A stretch of DNA of 25,100 bases from Mesorhizobium_B sp964242945 (GTDB lineage: Bacteria; Pseudomonadota; Alphaproteobacteria; Rhizobiales; Rhizobiaceae). The DNA lies in contig CAXTCF010000042.1 in assembly GCA_964242945.1 (NCBI GenBank), forward strand, positions 1 to 25,100, given 5' to 3'. Both the position numbers and the translations under genes were made by a program. The notes under the pieces are model-generated. The model made no database searches and had not been told where the DNA came from. It was given only the letters and a program-made list of their open reading frames with translations. Of this stretch, positions 8,301 through 16,600 are shown piece by piece. Positions within the stretch are counted from its first letter, which is position 1. Each line of letters begins with the position of its first letter.

Positions 8301-9233
8301 ATGGAAAGGGGAAAGCCTGTCGTCATCCTCGGCGTGTTCGTGGCCGACACGTCCTACCGCGCCAGCCGGCAGCCGCGCATGGGCGAAACCATCCTCGGCG
8401 AATCCTTCAAGTTGGGACCGGGCGGCAAGGGCTCCAACCAGGCGGTAGCAGCGGGAAAGCTCGGCGCCGACGTTTCCTTTCTGACCCGGCTCGGCGTGGA
8501 CGATTTTGCGAACATGGCGGGAAAGATCTGGGCGGAAGCGGGCGTGCAGCCCGCCGCGATCCCGACGCCGGAAAGCTACACGGGCGCGGCCTTCATCTTC
8601 GTGGAAGCCTCGACGGGCAACAATTCGATCATCATCGCGCCCGGCGCCGCTTCGCTGATCACGCCGGCCGACATCGAAGCCCATGCCGACCTGATCCGGG
8701 GCGCCGGCGTGTTCGTGACGCAATTGGAACAGCCGATCGATGCCGCCTTGGCCGCGCTGCGGATCGCGAGGGATGCCGGTGTGACGACGATCCTCAACCC
8801 GGCCCCCGCGGCCGAGCTTCCGGCCGAGATCTTTCCGCTTTGCGACTATCTCACGCCAAACGAGTCGGAGGCCGCAGAATTGGGCGGCATCCCCGTGGGG
8901 GACGTGGAGGATGCGCGCCGCGCGGCAGATGCGCTGCTTGCCAAGGGCGCCGGCACGGTGATCGTCACGCTGGGCGAGAAAGGGGCGCTGCTGCACACCA
9001 GGGACTCCTCCGAGCATATTCCGGCGATCTCCGCAGGCCCCGTTGCCGAAACCACGGGCGCGGGCGACGCCTTCAACGGCGGCTTCGCCACGGCGCTCGC
9101 CCGCGGCAAGAGCCCGGCGGAAGCCGTGCGCTTCGCTTCCGCCGTTGCCGGCATCTCCGTGACGCGGCCGGGCACGGCGCCTTCGATGCCCAGCCTGGAG
9201 GAAGTCGAGGCGCTGCTCGCCCGTACCGCTTGA
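8301..9233 (+). CDS. rbsK: Ribokinase (PfkB family sugar kinase)
   Basis: This 310-residue PfkB-family kinase phosphorylates a sugar, most likely D-ribose to ribose 5-phosphate. It has the N-terminal PfkB signature GPGGKGSNQAVAAGKLG (about residues 37-53), the NPAP motif in the middle, and the C-terminal TTGAGDAFNGGF with the catalytic aspartate and anion hole. The ATG at 8301 lies ten bases after GAGG; a TTG at 8292 overlapping the mutarotase stop is an alternative. It forms an operon with the upstream mutarotase. No sugar transporter or regulator adjoins the pair, so substrate supply must come from elsewhere. Confidence 0.92.
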   Translation: MERGKPVVILGVFVADTSYRASRQPRMGETILGESFKLGPGGKGSNQAVAAGKLGADVSFLTRLGVDDFANMAGKIWAEAGVQPAAIPTPESYTGAAFIFVEASTGNNSIIIAPGAASLITPADIEAHADLIRGAGVFVTQLEQPIDAALAALRIARDAGVTTILNPAPAAELPAEIFPLCDYLTPNESEAAELGGIPVGDVEDARRAADALLAKGAGTVIVTLGEKGALLHTRDSSEHIPAISAGPVAETTGAGDAFNGGFATALARGKSPAEAVRFASAVAGISVTRPGTAPSMPSLEEVEALLARTA

Positions 9234-9387
9234 GCCCGCAGCAAACGGCAGCCGCCCGAAAGCGCCACCGCCGCCATTTCCAGTAAATTTACGCAACTTA
9301 GCTTGAATGCCCGGCGGGGCTGGAACCCGCTGCTCCCATGCGGAGGACGCCGGCCCGCAGATTGGCGCAATCGCGACGGGCTGGTTC

Positions 9388-11493
9388 ATGACAGAATGCT
9401 ATAGGCCGGATGCGGATCGCTCCGCTCCCGCTGCCCGGAATCGGAAGGACAAGCGCGGCTTCTTCGAAGCGATGTTCCTGCGCCACCCCTCGCCGATGTG
9501 GATCTATGATCCGGAAACCCTGCGCTTCCTGGTCGTCAACGACGCTGCGATGAAGCTCTACGGCTTCAGCCGGCAGGACTATGCCGCGATGACGCTTTTG
9601 GACATCCGGCCGGAAAGCGAGCATGTCCGGGTGCGGCAAGCGGTGGGCGAGCGCCGCAACCTCCACAAGCCGCACCGCTGGGTGCACCGCAAGAAGAGCG
9701 GCGAGGTCTTCGACGTGGTGATCGTGGGCAACAGCGTCCGCTTCGGCGGCGTGGATGCGGTCATCTCCATCGTGTCGGACCGCTCGGAAATCAGCGAGGC
9801 GCATCGGCAGGCCAGTGAAACCCGTTCGCTGCTTCACAGCATCGTGGCGCATCTGCCGATCGGCGTCTTCGTGAAGGACATGGCGGACGACACGCGCTAC
9901 ATCCTCTACAACGACGCCTGCGCCGAGATCGTCGGCATCCCCGCGGCCGAGATCGTGGGCCGGACGGACGGCGAGGTGTTCGGCCCGCAGGGCGAGGAAT
10001 TCCGCCGGCAGGACATTTCCGTGCAAATCAGCAACGGCAAGGTGGCGGTGGAGGAAGCGATCCCGCGGCCCTCCGGCGAGGAGCGCATCGTGCGGACGGT
10101 GAAGCGCATGCTGCCCTCCCCCGACGGAGCCGGCCCGCGCTTTCTCCTCGGCCTCGCGGAGGACGTGACCGAACGGCGCTCCACCCAGCGGCGCATCGCC
10201 CACATCGCCATGCACGACGCGCTGACCGGCCTGCCCAACCGCGCCTTCTTCGCCGAGCACCTGGAGCGGCTCGTCGCAGGCGCAGGGCAGTTCGCGCTGT
10301 TCTATCTCGACGTCGATCACTTCAAGCACGTCAACGACAGCCTGGGCCACCCCGCGGGCGACACCCTGCTGCGCGAGGTCGGCCGGCGCCTGACCGCGCT
10401 GACGCGAGCGGCCGACACCGTGATGCGGCTCGGCGGCGACGAGTTCGCCATCACCGTCATGCTGGAACGCGAAAACGCCAGAACGTTCGCGACGCATTTC
10501 GCCCAGCGGGTAATGGCGGCGTTCGCCGAACCTTTCGTTCTGGAAGGCGCGGAGGAGCATGTCGCGTGTTCGGTCGGCGTCGCGCTGGCCTGCCAGGACG
10601 GCGAGGACGTCAACATCCTCCTGCGCAACGCCGACCTGGCGCTTTACGCCGCCAAGGCGGACGGCCGCTCGACCTTCCGCTTCTACCATCCGGCCATGCG
10701 CCTGCATGCCGAGCGGCGCCATGCGCTGACCCTGGAGCTTCGCCGGGCGCTCACCGAGGACGAGTTCGTGCTCTTCTTCCAGCCGATCCTGTCCTTGCGG
10801 GAAAACCGCATCACCGGCTTCGAGGCGCTGATCCGCTGGCGCCATCCCGAACGCGGGCTGCTCGGTCCGGGCGAGTTCATTCCGGTGGCGGAAGATACCG
10901 GCCTGATCGGCGCGATCGGCGAGTGGGTGATCCGCAAAGCCGCCCACGCAGCCGCGCAGTGGCCGGACGGGCTTGCCGTGGCGGTCAACCTTTCGCCGCT
11001 TCAGTTCAAGCAGATCGGGCTGCTCGCCACCGTCGTCGGCGCCCTGGACGAGTCCGGCCTGCCCCCGGCGCGGCTGGAACTGGAGATCACGGAATCCGTG
11101 CTGCTTTCCGACAGCCGGCAGAACCTCCAGATCCTGCACGGGCTTCGGGAACTCGGCATCCGCATCGCCATGGACGATTTCGGCACGGGCTACTCGTCCT
11201 TGAGCAACCTGCGCGCCTTCCCGTTCGACAAGATCAAGATGGACCGCTCCTTCACGGCCGGCATCGGCAGCGATCCCGGAAGCCTCGCCATCGCGCGGGC
11301 CGTGACCGGACTGGGCTCCGGCTTTCACCTGATCACTACCGCCGAAGGAGTGGAAACGCCGGCCCAGCTTGAGCGGCTGCGCGCCGAAGGCTTTTCCGAG
11401 GCGCAGGGTTATCTTATCGCCCGGCCGATGCCGGGCGAGGCTGTTGCGGGCTTCCTCGCGGAGTGGACGAAGCCGGGCCGGCATGTGGCCTGA
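9388..11493 (+). CDS. PAS-PAS-GGDEF-EAL cyclic-di-GMP protein
   Basis: This 701-residue protein can in principle both make and degrade cyclic-di-GMP. Two PAS sensor domains come first (about residues 25-125 and 128-250). A GGDEF domain follows with intact active site GGDEF at 349-353, then an EAL domain with EAL at 479-481. The EAL catalytic set is complete: NLSP, ITES, MDDFGTG (D596, D597), KMDRSF, AEGVET (653-657) and QGY (673). No membrane segment is predicted, so it is a soluble sensor; its ligand is unknown. The start at 9388 is uncertain, because the frame is open upstream to 9307 and the Shine-Dalgarno is weak. It ends 9 bp from the convergent lyase gene. Confidence 0.93.
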   Translation: MTECYRPDADRSAPAARNRKDKRGFFEAMFLRHPSPMWIYDPETLRFLVVNDAAMKLYGFSRQDYAAMTLLDIRPESEHVRVRQAVGERRNLHKPHRWVHRKKSGEVFDVVIVGNSVRFGGVDAVISIVSDRSEISEAHRQASETRSLLHSIVAHLPIGVFVKDMADDTRYILYNDACAEIVGIPAAEIVGRTDGEVFGPQGEEFRRQDISVQISNGKVAVEEAIPRPSGEERIVRTVKRMLPSPDGAGPRFLLGLAEDVTERRSTQRRIAHIAMHDALTGLPNRAFFAEHLERLVAGAGQFALFYLDVDHFKHVNDSLGHPAGDTLLREVGRRLTALTRAADTVMRLGGDEFAITVMLERENARTFATHFAQRVMAAFAEPFVLEGAEEHVACSVGVALACQDGEDVNILLRNADLALYAAKADGRSTFRFYHPAMRLHAERRHALTLELRRALTEDEFVLFFQPILSLRENRITGFEALIRWRHPERGLLGPGEFIPVAEDTGLIGAIGEWVIRKAAHAAAQWPDGLAVAVNLSPLQFKQIGLLATVVGALDESGLPPARLELEITESVLLSDSRQNLQILHGLRELGIRIAMDDFGTGYSSLSNLRAFPFDKIKMDRSFTAGIGSDPGSLAIARAVTGLGSGFHLITTAEGVETPAQLERLRAEGFSEAQGYLIARPMPGEAVAGFLAEWTKPGRHVA

Positions 11494-11502
11494 GCGATGC
11501 CT

Positions 11503-12378
11503 TCAGGGCGCGGCTGCTTTCGCCAGCAATGCTTTTGCCTCGGCGAGGTGAAGGCGCTCGACCATCCGCCCGTTGAGCGCGATGACGCCCCTCCCCGCGT
11601 TCTCGGCAAGCGCAAACGCATCCACGACCTCCTGCGCATCGGCGACCGCCTGCGGCGATGGCGCAAAGGCCTTGTTGGCGGCTTCGATCTGGTTGGGGTG
11701 GATCAGCGTCTTGCCGTCGAAGCCCATGCCGGCGGCGTCCTCGCATTCCCTCCCGAAACCAGCCGGGTCGGAGAAGTCGTTCCAAACGCCGTCGAGCAGG
11801 CAAAGCCCGCCGGCGCGGGCGCCGAGCACCATCTGCATGAGGAAAGGCAGGAGGAAGCGGCGGTCCGGCGTTCCCCGAACCCCCAGTTCCCGCTGAAGAT
11901 CGTTGGTGCCGGCAACCAGAGCGGCAAGCCGCGCCGCTGGGTCCCGGCCGAGTTCGGCGATCGCGCCGATGTTGATGAGGGCTTTCGGCGTCTCGATCAT
12001 CGCCCAGAGCTTCGTCTCGTCGGGGGCGTCGCCTTCGTCCAGGATGTCGCCGGCTTCCAGCACGTCGCGCGCGGTGTCCACCTTGGGCAGCAGGATCGCG
12101 TCGGCGCCCGCGGCAACCGCGGCGCGCAGGTCGTCCGCGCCCCACTCCGTGGCAAGCGCGTTGATCCGCACAACCGTTTCCGGACCACCGGGCGCGCGGC
12201 CGCCGAGCACCGCGCCGAGGCGCGCCCTTGCTGCCGGCTTCTCCTCTGGCGCCACCGCATCCTCCAGATCGAGGATCACCGCATCGGGACGGATCGAGGC
12301 AAGCTTCGCGAGCGCCCGCTCGTTGGACAAGGGGACGTAGAGGACCGAGCGCCGGGCGCGGAAAGGCGGAAGCAGCAT
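11503..12378 (-). CDS. CitE/CLYBL-like CoA-ester lyase
   Basis: This 291-residue HpcH/HpaI aldolase-citrate lyase family protein has the TIM-barrel motifs of CitE-like enzymes: RSVLYVPLSNERAL at the N-terminus, the metal site VILDLEDAVAPEEK (about 34-47), VVRINALATEWG, AILLPKVD, WAMIETPKALINI, LVAGTNDL and the C-terminal GKTLIHPNQIE. It stands alone, without citrate lyase alpha or gamma subunits, so it is not part of a citrate lyase complex. It more likely cleaves or hydrolyses a malyl-, citramalyl- or methylmalyl-CoA ester in the cytoplasm. It is divergent from a FOXRED1-like oxidoreductase and convergent with the EAL gene. The substrate is not evident. Confidence 0.9.
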   Translation of the reverse strand: MLLPPFRARRSVLYVPLSNERALAKLASIRPDAVILDLEDAVAPEEKPAARARLGAVLGGRAPGGPETVVRINALATEWGADDLRAAVAAGADAILLPKVDTARDVLEAGDILDEGDAPDETKLWAMIETPKALINIGAIAELGRDPAARLAALVAGTNDLQRELGVRGTPDRRFLLPFLMQMVLGARAGGLCLLDGVWNDFSDPAGFGRECEDAAGMGFDGKTLIHPNQIEAANKAFAPSPQAVADAQEVVDAFALAENAGRGVIALNGRMVERLHLAEAKALLAKAAAP

Positions 12379-12473
12379 GCAGCTTTCTGGCGCTATGCCT
12401 CCACTCGCGCAAGGCCTTGCTAGCGTCGCCCGAACCTGTTTCCGTCGCGCCGATTCGCATGGGGTTTTCGCAG

Positions 12474-13643
12474 ATGGCGCGGCATGACGTGGTGATCGTG
12501 GGTGGAGCGATCGTGGGGTCTTCGCTCGCCTACTACCTGCGCGAGGAGGGTTTCGCCGGCTCGATCGCGCTGATCGAGCGCGATCCGCTGTTCACGCGCT
12601 CCTCCACCACGCTGTCTTGCGCCTCCATCCGCCAGCAGTTCTCGATCCCCGAAAACATCCGGCTTTCCACCTGGACGCTCGGCCTGTTCCGCCGGCTTAA
12701 GGAGGAGTTCGGCGCGGACGCCGACATCGGCTTCCGCGAGAACGGCTATCTCATGCTGGCGAGCCCGGAGGGCGTGCCGGTCCTGGAAGCCAATCACGGG
12801 ATTCAGGAGGCCGAAGGGGCCGACATCCTGCTGGAAGACCGGCAAGCGCTTGCCCGCCGTTTCCCCTGGATGTCGCTGGACGGCATCGCGGCCGGCGCCT
12901 GGGGCCGGTCGGGCGAAGGCTGGTTCGATGCGCACGTGCTGCTGAACCTCTTCCGCAAGGCGCTGAAGACCAGGAACGTCGAGATGCTCCACGACGAGGT
13001 GGTCGGCATCGAGCGCAACGGCGACACCGCAACGGCGGTGCGGCTTGCTTCCGGCGAGAAACTCGAAGCCGGCACGGTTGTCGATGCCGCCGGTCCTGGC
13101 GGCGGGCGCGTGGCTGCCATGGCCGGCATCGAACTGCCGGTGGAAGGGCGCAAGCGCACGGTGTTCGTGTTCGACGCGGCGGAGAAGATCGAGAAGATGC
13201 CGCTGGTGATCGATCCTTCCGGCATCTACTTCCGGACCGAAGGCAACGTTTATCTTGCCGGCGGCGCGGAGCACCTGTTTGCGGAAGACCCGTCCGACCA
13301 GGGCGACTTCGAGCCGGACTGGCCGCATTTCGAGGAATATGTCTGGCCGGTGCTGGCCGCCCGCGTCCCCGCCTTCGAGGCGGTGAAGCTGGTGCGCGCC
13401 TGGGCCGGGCACTACGACTACAACCTGCTCGACCAGAACGCCGTGATCGGCCCGCATCCGGAGGTGCGCAACTTCCTGTTCGCGAACGGCTTTTCCGGTC
13501 ACGGCCTCCAGCAGGCCGCGGCTGTCGGCAAATGCCTGGCGGAATGGATCGTGCACGGCGAATACCGCACGGTGGACTGCACCGCCTTCGGCTACGAGCG
13601 CATCCGGGAAAACTGCCCGTTCCGCGAGATGAACATCATCTGA
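12474..13643 (+). CDS. FOXRED1-like FAD-dependent oxidoreductase
   Basis: This 389-residue flavoprotein of the DAO (glycine/D-amino acid oxidase) superfamily binds FAD through VVIVGGAIVGSSLAYYL (residues 6-22). Two segments are recalled from human FOXRED1: LSCASIRQQFSIPENIRLS in the first third, and a C-terminal block with HYDYNLLDQNAVIGPHP, then NGFSGHGLQQA, ending in NII. FOXRED1 in mitochondria helps assemble respiratory complex I; the bacterial role is not established, and it may oxidise a secondary amine or amino acid. The ATG at 12474 begins the dinucleotide-binding strand directly; another ATG at 12459 would add five residues. No membrane segment or signal peptide is seen. Confidence 0.88.
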   Translation: MARHDVVIVGGAIVGSSLAYYLREEGFAGSIALIERDPLFTRSSTTLSCASIRQQFSIPENIRLSTWTLGLFRRLKEEFGADADIGFRENGYLMLASPEGVPVLEANHGIQEAEGADILLEDRQALARRFPWMSLDGIAAGAWGRSGEGWFDAHVLLNLFRKALKTRNVEMLHDEVVGIERNGDTATAVRLASGEKLEAGTVVDAAGPGGGRVAAMAGIELPVEGRKRTVFVFDAAEKIEKMPLVIDPSGIYFRTEGNVYLAGGAEHLFAEDPSDQGDFEPDWPHFEEYVWPVLAARVPAFEAVKLVRAWAGHYDYNLLDQNAVIGPHPEVRNFLFANGFSGHGLQQAAAVGKCLAEWIVHGEYRTVDCTAFGYERIRENCPFREMNII

Positions 13644-13680
13644 GCTTGGCCCTGCCGCAGCCGCTTCCTCCCAACTCGCG

Positions 13681-14365
13681 CTACCTGCTCCGCTCCCTTG
13701 CCGGCAAGCCGGGCGTGCCGTCGCTCCAGCCCTCCACCCCGATCAGCGGCACGAAGAAGACGCCGCAAAGGCCCTCCTCGTCCCAGGCGTCCTCGGCTTG
13801 GCGCGTGAATTTTTTCAGAGTCTGGCCGCCCTCCTGCGCGCCGACCGGAATGACCGGCCGCCCGCCGGTTTTCAGCTGCCGCTTCAACGCTTCGGGCGCG
13901 TCCGGCCCGCCCGCCGAAACGATGATCGCGTCGAAGGGTGCTTCTTCCGGCCAGCCCAGCGTGCCGTCGCCGGCCCTTACCGAGACGTTGCCGTACGCCA
14001 ATTCCGCCAGCCGCTTCCGCCAGGGCCGGATGCCGCTCGACCGCGAAAACCTCTTTCGCGATCCGCCCGATCACCGCCGCGGCATAGCCGGAGCCTGCGC
14101 CCACTTCGAGCACGCGGTCGTGCGGACCGAGCGCGGCCGCTTCGATCATCAGCGCGACGATAAAGGGCTGCGAAATCGTCTGGCCTTCGGGAATAGGAAG
14201 CGGCCCGTCCTCATAGGCGAACTCTTCCATGCCAGGCTGGACGAATCTTTCACGAGGCACGCTGCGCATGGCGTCCAGCACCGCGGGAGAGCGGATGCCG
14301 CGGCGGGCAAGCTGGATTTCCACCATGCGCTCGCGTGCGCGCGTCAGGTTCGCAGCGCCGGCCAT
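13681..14365 (-). pseudogene. pcm: Protein-L-isoaspartate O-methyltransferase, frameshifted
   Basis: Pcm methylates damaged isoaspartyl residues using S-adenosylmethionine so they can be repaired. The ATG ending at 14365 follows a strong GGAGGA. The first frame encodes the normal N-terminal part: MVEIQLARRGI, PIPEGQTISQPFIVALM, the SAM motif VLEVGAGSGYAAAV, then VFAVERHPALAEAA near 14015. The next family segment (AYGNVSVRAGDGTLGWPEEAPFDAII and on) continues in another frame and ends at 13681. The break is at about 14005-14020. Read straight through, the first frame would run to 13592 with a nonsense tail. Adding 11 bp restores one frame of 231 residues with normal family spacing. The gene is probably inactive, or the sequence has an error here. 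Confidence 0.88.
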
Positions 14366-14378
14366 CGCCGATCCTCCC

Positions 14379-14397
14379 GCGTTGCGCGGTGCAACGC
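14379..14397 (-). repeat. Small hairpin between gph and pcm
   Basis: GCGTTGC (14379-14385) and GCAACGC (14391-14397) form a perfect 7-bp stem with a 5-base loop, right before the GGAGGA ribosome binding site of pcm on the minus-strand transcript. It may be an intercistronic stability or attenuation element; there is no T-run. Confidence 0.35.
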
Positions 14398-14426
14398 ACA
14401 AGGCGGGCGGCTGGCCGCGGTTTCGG

Positions 14427-15125
14427 TCAGACAGCCGGCGCGAGGTCTTTCAAGGCATCTTCCAGCTTGGAATAGCCTGGGATCACCAAGTCCGCGCCGA
14501 GGTCCTTTGCGGGAACGTCGGTGTAGCCGCCTTCCAGGAGCACCGTCCTGACGCCCGCGGCATGGGCGGAGGCCACGTCCGACACGCTGTCGCCGACCAT
14601 CACGGCATCAGTCGCAGCGATGCCCATGCGCTCCAGCGCGGCCAGCAGCATGTCCGGCGCGGGCTTCTTGGCGATGCCGGAGTCCGCGCCGATCACCACG
14701 TCCATGAAGGGCGAAAGGCCGTAATGGTCGAGCACGGGCAGCACGAACTTGTCCGGCTTGTTGGTGACCACGGCGAGCTTGCGCCCTTCGTCATGCAGCC
14801 GCTTCACGGTCTCCAGCGTGTCGGGCAGGAGCGTCGTGAACTCGGTCAGGTGCTTGCCGTAGATCTCGTCCACCATCACCTTGTGCTCTTCGTCGAGTTC
14901 CGCCTCCGAGAGCGAGCGGCCAGCGAACACGAAGGCGCGCTCCACCAGCATGCGCACGCCGCGGCCGATCATGCTCTTGCCGTCGTCCACCGTGACCGGG
15001 CCTAAGCCCTTGCGCGCCAAAAGCTCGTTGACTGCCGCGGTCAGGTCGGCCGCGGAGTCGATGAGCGTTCCGTCGAGGTCGAACAGGACGGCGCGGGGCC
15101 AGGAGCTTTGCCGTTCGTCGCTCAT
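14427..15125 (-). CDS. gph: Phosphoglycolate phosphatase
   Basis: This 232-residue HAD-superfamily phosphatase removes phosphate from 2-phosphoglycolate, formed by DNA repair or RubisCO oxygenation. HAD motif I is FDLDGTLIDS (nucleophile D16, acid D18), motif II is VVTNKPDKF, motif III is the lysine of IAKKPAPDML and motif IV is MVGDSVSDVASAHAAG. The cap domain lies between motifs I and II. The start at 15125 follows GGGGAAAG. It is 25 bp after the thioredoxin-like gene and in line with rpe, matching the rpe-gph linkage seen in many proteobacteria. Substrate assignment is by family; other small sugar or acid phosphates are possible. Confidence 0.92.
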   Translation of the reverse strand: MSDERQSSWPRAVLFDLDGTLIDSAADLTAAVNELLARKGLGPVTVDDGKSMIGRGVRMLVERAFVFAGRSLSEAELDEEHKVMVDEIYGKHLTEFTTLLPDTLETVKRLHDEGRKLAVVTNKPDKFVLPVLDHYGLSPFMDVVIGADSGIAKKPAPDMLLAALERMGIAATDAVMVGDSVSDVASAHAAGVRTVLLEGGYTDVPAKDLGADLVIPGYSKLEDALKDLAPAV

Positions 15126-15150
15126 GCCGCGTTCTTTCCCCTGCCGCGGC

Positions 15151-15705
15151 TCACGCCGCGTTCTTCCACTTGATCGAGCAGCCGATGGAGGCGATCTGGT
15201 CGCGCGGCCCCTGGCCCGTTTCGGCGACCTGGCGCATTGCCTCGAACAGGTCGCGCCGCAGGCCCGGCTCCGCCGCCTTGCGCGAGGCATCCAGCCGGCC
15301 GCGATACTGCAATTCAAGATCGCCGTTGAAGCCGAAGAAGTCGGGCGTGCAGGCGGCGCCATAAGCACGCGCAAGCGTCTGCGTCTCATCGAACAGGTAG
15401 GGAAAGCCGAAGCCGTGCGCTTCGGCGAAGCGCTGCATGTTCGGGAAGGAGTCCTGCGGGTAGGCCTCCGCATCGTTGGAGTTCACCGCGACGAAGCCTA
15501 CGCCGAGCGATTGGAGGTCGCGGGCGTCCCGCACGATGCGGTCGATCACCGCCTTCACATAGGGGCAGTGGTTGCAGATGAAGGCGACCACGAGGCCATT
15601 CGGCCCGGCAGCGCCCAATACGGACTGGTCTTTTCCATCGGTGCCCGGCAGAACGGCATCAACGGCCGGCCAGCCGAAGTCGCAGACCGGCGGGACCGCA
15701 GCCAC
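15151..15705 (-). CDS. Thioredoxin-fold protein, peroxiredoxin-like
   Basis: This 184-residue protein is a thioredoxin-superfamily member of the AhpC/TSA-like type. A CNHC redox motif lies at residues 44-47 (FICNHCPYV), a cis-proline segment CTPDFFGFN follows in the second half, and the conserved tail ends GCSIKWKNAA. It has no signal peptide and should be cytoplasmic. The start is a GTG three bases after the rpe stop codon, so translation is probably coupled to rpe. Its position between rpe and gph suggests co-expression with carbon metabolism; a redox role in protecting or regulating these enzymes would be inference. It is not classical thioredoxin, whose motif is CGPC. Confidence 0.88.
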   Translation of the reverse strand: MAAVPPVCDFGWPAVDAVLPGTDGKDQSVLGAAGPNGLVVAFICNHCPYVKAVIDRIVRDARDLQSLGVGFVAVNSNDAEAYPQDSFPNMQRFAEAHGFGFPYLFDETQTLARAYGAACTPDFFGFNGDLELQYRGRLDASRKAAEPGLRRDLFEAMRQVAETGQGPRDQIASIGCSIKWKNAA

Positions 15706-15708
15706 CGT

Positions 15709-16392
15709 TCAGCCCCGCGCGCCGTTGGCGGCATCGCGGATGGCCGCGATGTTGGCGCGGAAGGCTTCCTCCGTGCCGCCCTTGAAGATGGCCGAGCCGG
15801 CCACCAGCACGTTGGCGCCGGCCGTCGCCACCAGCTTTGCTGTTTCCGGCGTGATGCCGCCGTCCACCTCGATGTCGATCGGGCGGTCGCCGATCAGCGC
15901 CTTCACGCGCCGGATCTTGTCCAGCATCGCCGGAATGAAGGCTTGGCCGCCGAAGCCGGGATTGACGGTCATCACCAGGATGAGGTCGAGCCGGTCGAGC
16001 ACATATTCGAGGGCCGACTCCGGCGTGCCCGGATTGATCGCCACGCCGGCCCGCGCGCCCGCATTGCGGATTGCCTGAAGCGAGCGGTCGAGATGCGGCC
16101 CGGCTTCCGCATGCACCGTGATGCCGTCCGCGCCGGCCTCGGCGACGGCCGCGATGTAGGGGTCCGCCGGCGCGATCATCAGGTGGCAGTCGAAGAACGC
16201 CTTCGTGCGGTTGCGCACCGCCTTGATGACCGGCGGTCCAAAGGTGATGTTCGGCACGAAATGCCCGTCCATCACGTCGAGATGCACCCACTCCGCCCCC
16301 GCCGCCACGACGCGCTCGATCTCCGGCCCCAGCTGCGAGAAGTCGCAGGACAGGACGGAGGGGGAGATGAGGATCGGGCGGTGGGTCGGCAT
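15709..16392 (-). CDS. rpe: Ribulose-phosphate 3-epimerase
   Basis: Rpe interconverts ribulose 5-phosphate and xylulose 5-phosphate in the pentose phosphate pathway (or Calvin cycle). The 227-residue TIM barrel shows every family motif: ISPSVLSCDFSQLG (N-terminus), WVHLDVMDGHFVPNITFGP (metal-binding His and catalytic Asp), DCHLMI, INPGTP, VMTVNPGFGGQAFIP, EVDGGI (second catalytic Asp) and the phosphate site VAGSAIF. It is the first gene of the rpe, thioredoxin-like, gph, pcm series, and 208 bp downstream of fba. That gap contains a large palindromic repeat. Confidence 0.96.
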   Translation of the reverse strand: MPTHRPILISPSVLSCDFSQLGPEIERVVAAGAEWVHLDVMDGHFVPNITFGPPVIKAVRNRTKAFFDCHLMIAPADPYIAAVAEAGADGITVHAEAGPHLDRSLQAIRNAGARAGVAINPGTPESALEYVLDRLDLILVMTVNPGFGGQAFIPAMLDKIRRVKALIGDRPIDIEVDGGITPETAKLVATAGANVLVAGSAIFKGGTEEAFRANIAAIRDAANGARG

Positions 16393-16440
16393 CGGATCAG
16401 CGGGGTCTGACGCTTGTAGTTTGAATTGTGCGGCGCGGTT

Positions 16441-16560
16441 CGCCCCCCTCTGCCCTGCCGGGCATCTCCCCCACGGGTGGGGAGATCAGCCAATCGCGAA
16501 GGCCGAAGCTGCCGATCTCCCTCCTTGTGGGGGAGATGCCCGGCAGGGCAGAGGGGGGCG
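16441..16560. repeat. Large palindromic repeat, RIME-like
   Basis: Two 34-bp arms (16441-16474 and 16527-16560) are perfect reverse complements, each containing the CCCTGCCGGGCATCTCCCCC core. They flank a 52-bp centre that holds a second smaller inverted pair (GGAGATC at 16481-16487, GATCTCC at 16514-16520). The size and sequence style match the Rhizobium-specific intergenic mosaic elements dispersed in rhizobial genomes; identification is from memory. It lies between fba and rpe and, once transcribed, would form a very stable hairpin. Confidence 0.85.
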
Positions 16561-16600
16561 TGAAGCGCACTACGTCTGATCCCTTCTCCGCGCAGTGTTT

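Noticed and set aside
9298..11484. 728-codon open frame opposite the GGDEF-EAL gene
   Set aside because: Same reason: low-complexity charged composition, with a real multi-domain gene on the other strand.
12228..12473. N-terminal extension of the FOXRED1-like protein
   Set aside because: The extension is Pro/Arg/Ser-rich, overlaps the divergent lyase gene and precedes the normal start of the FAD-binding strand.
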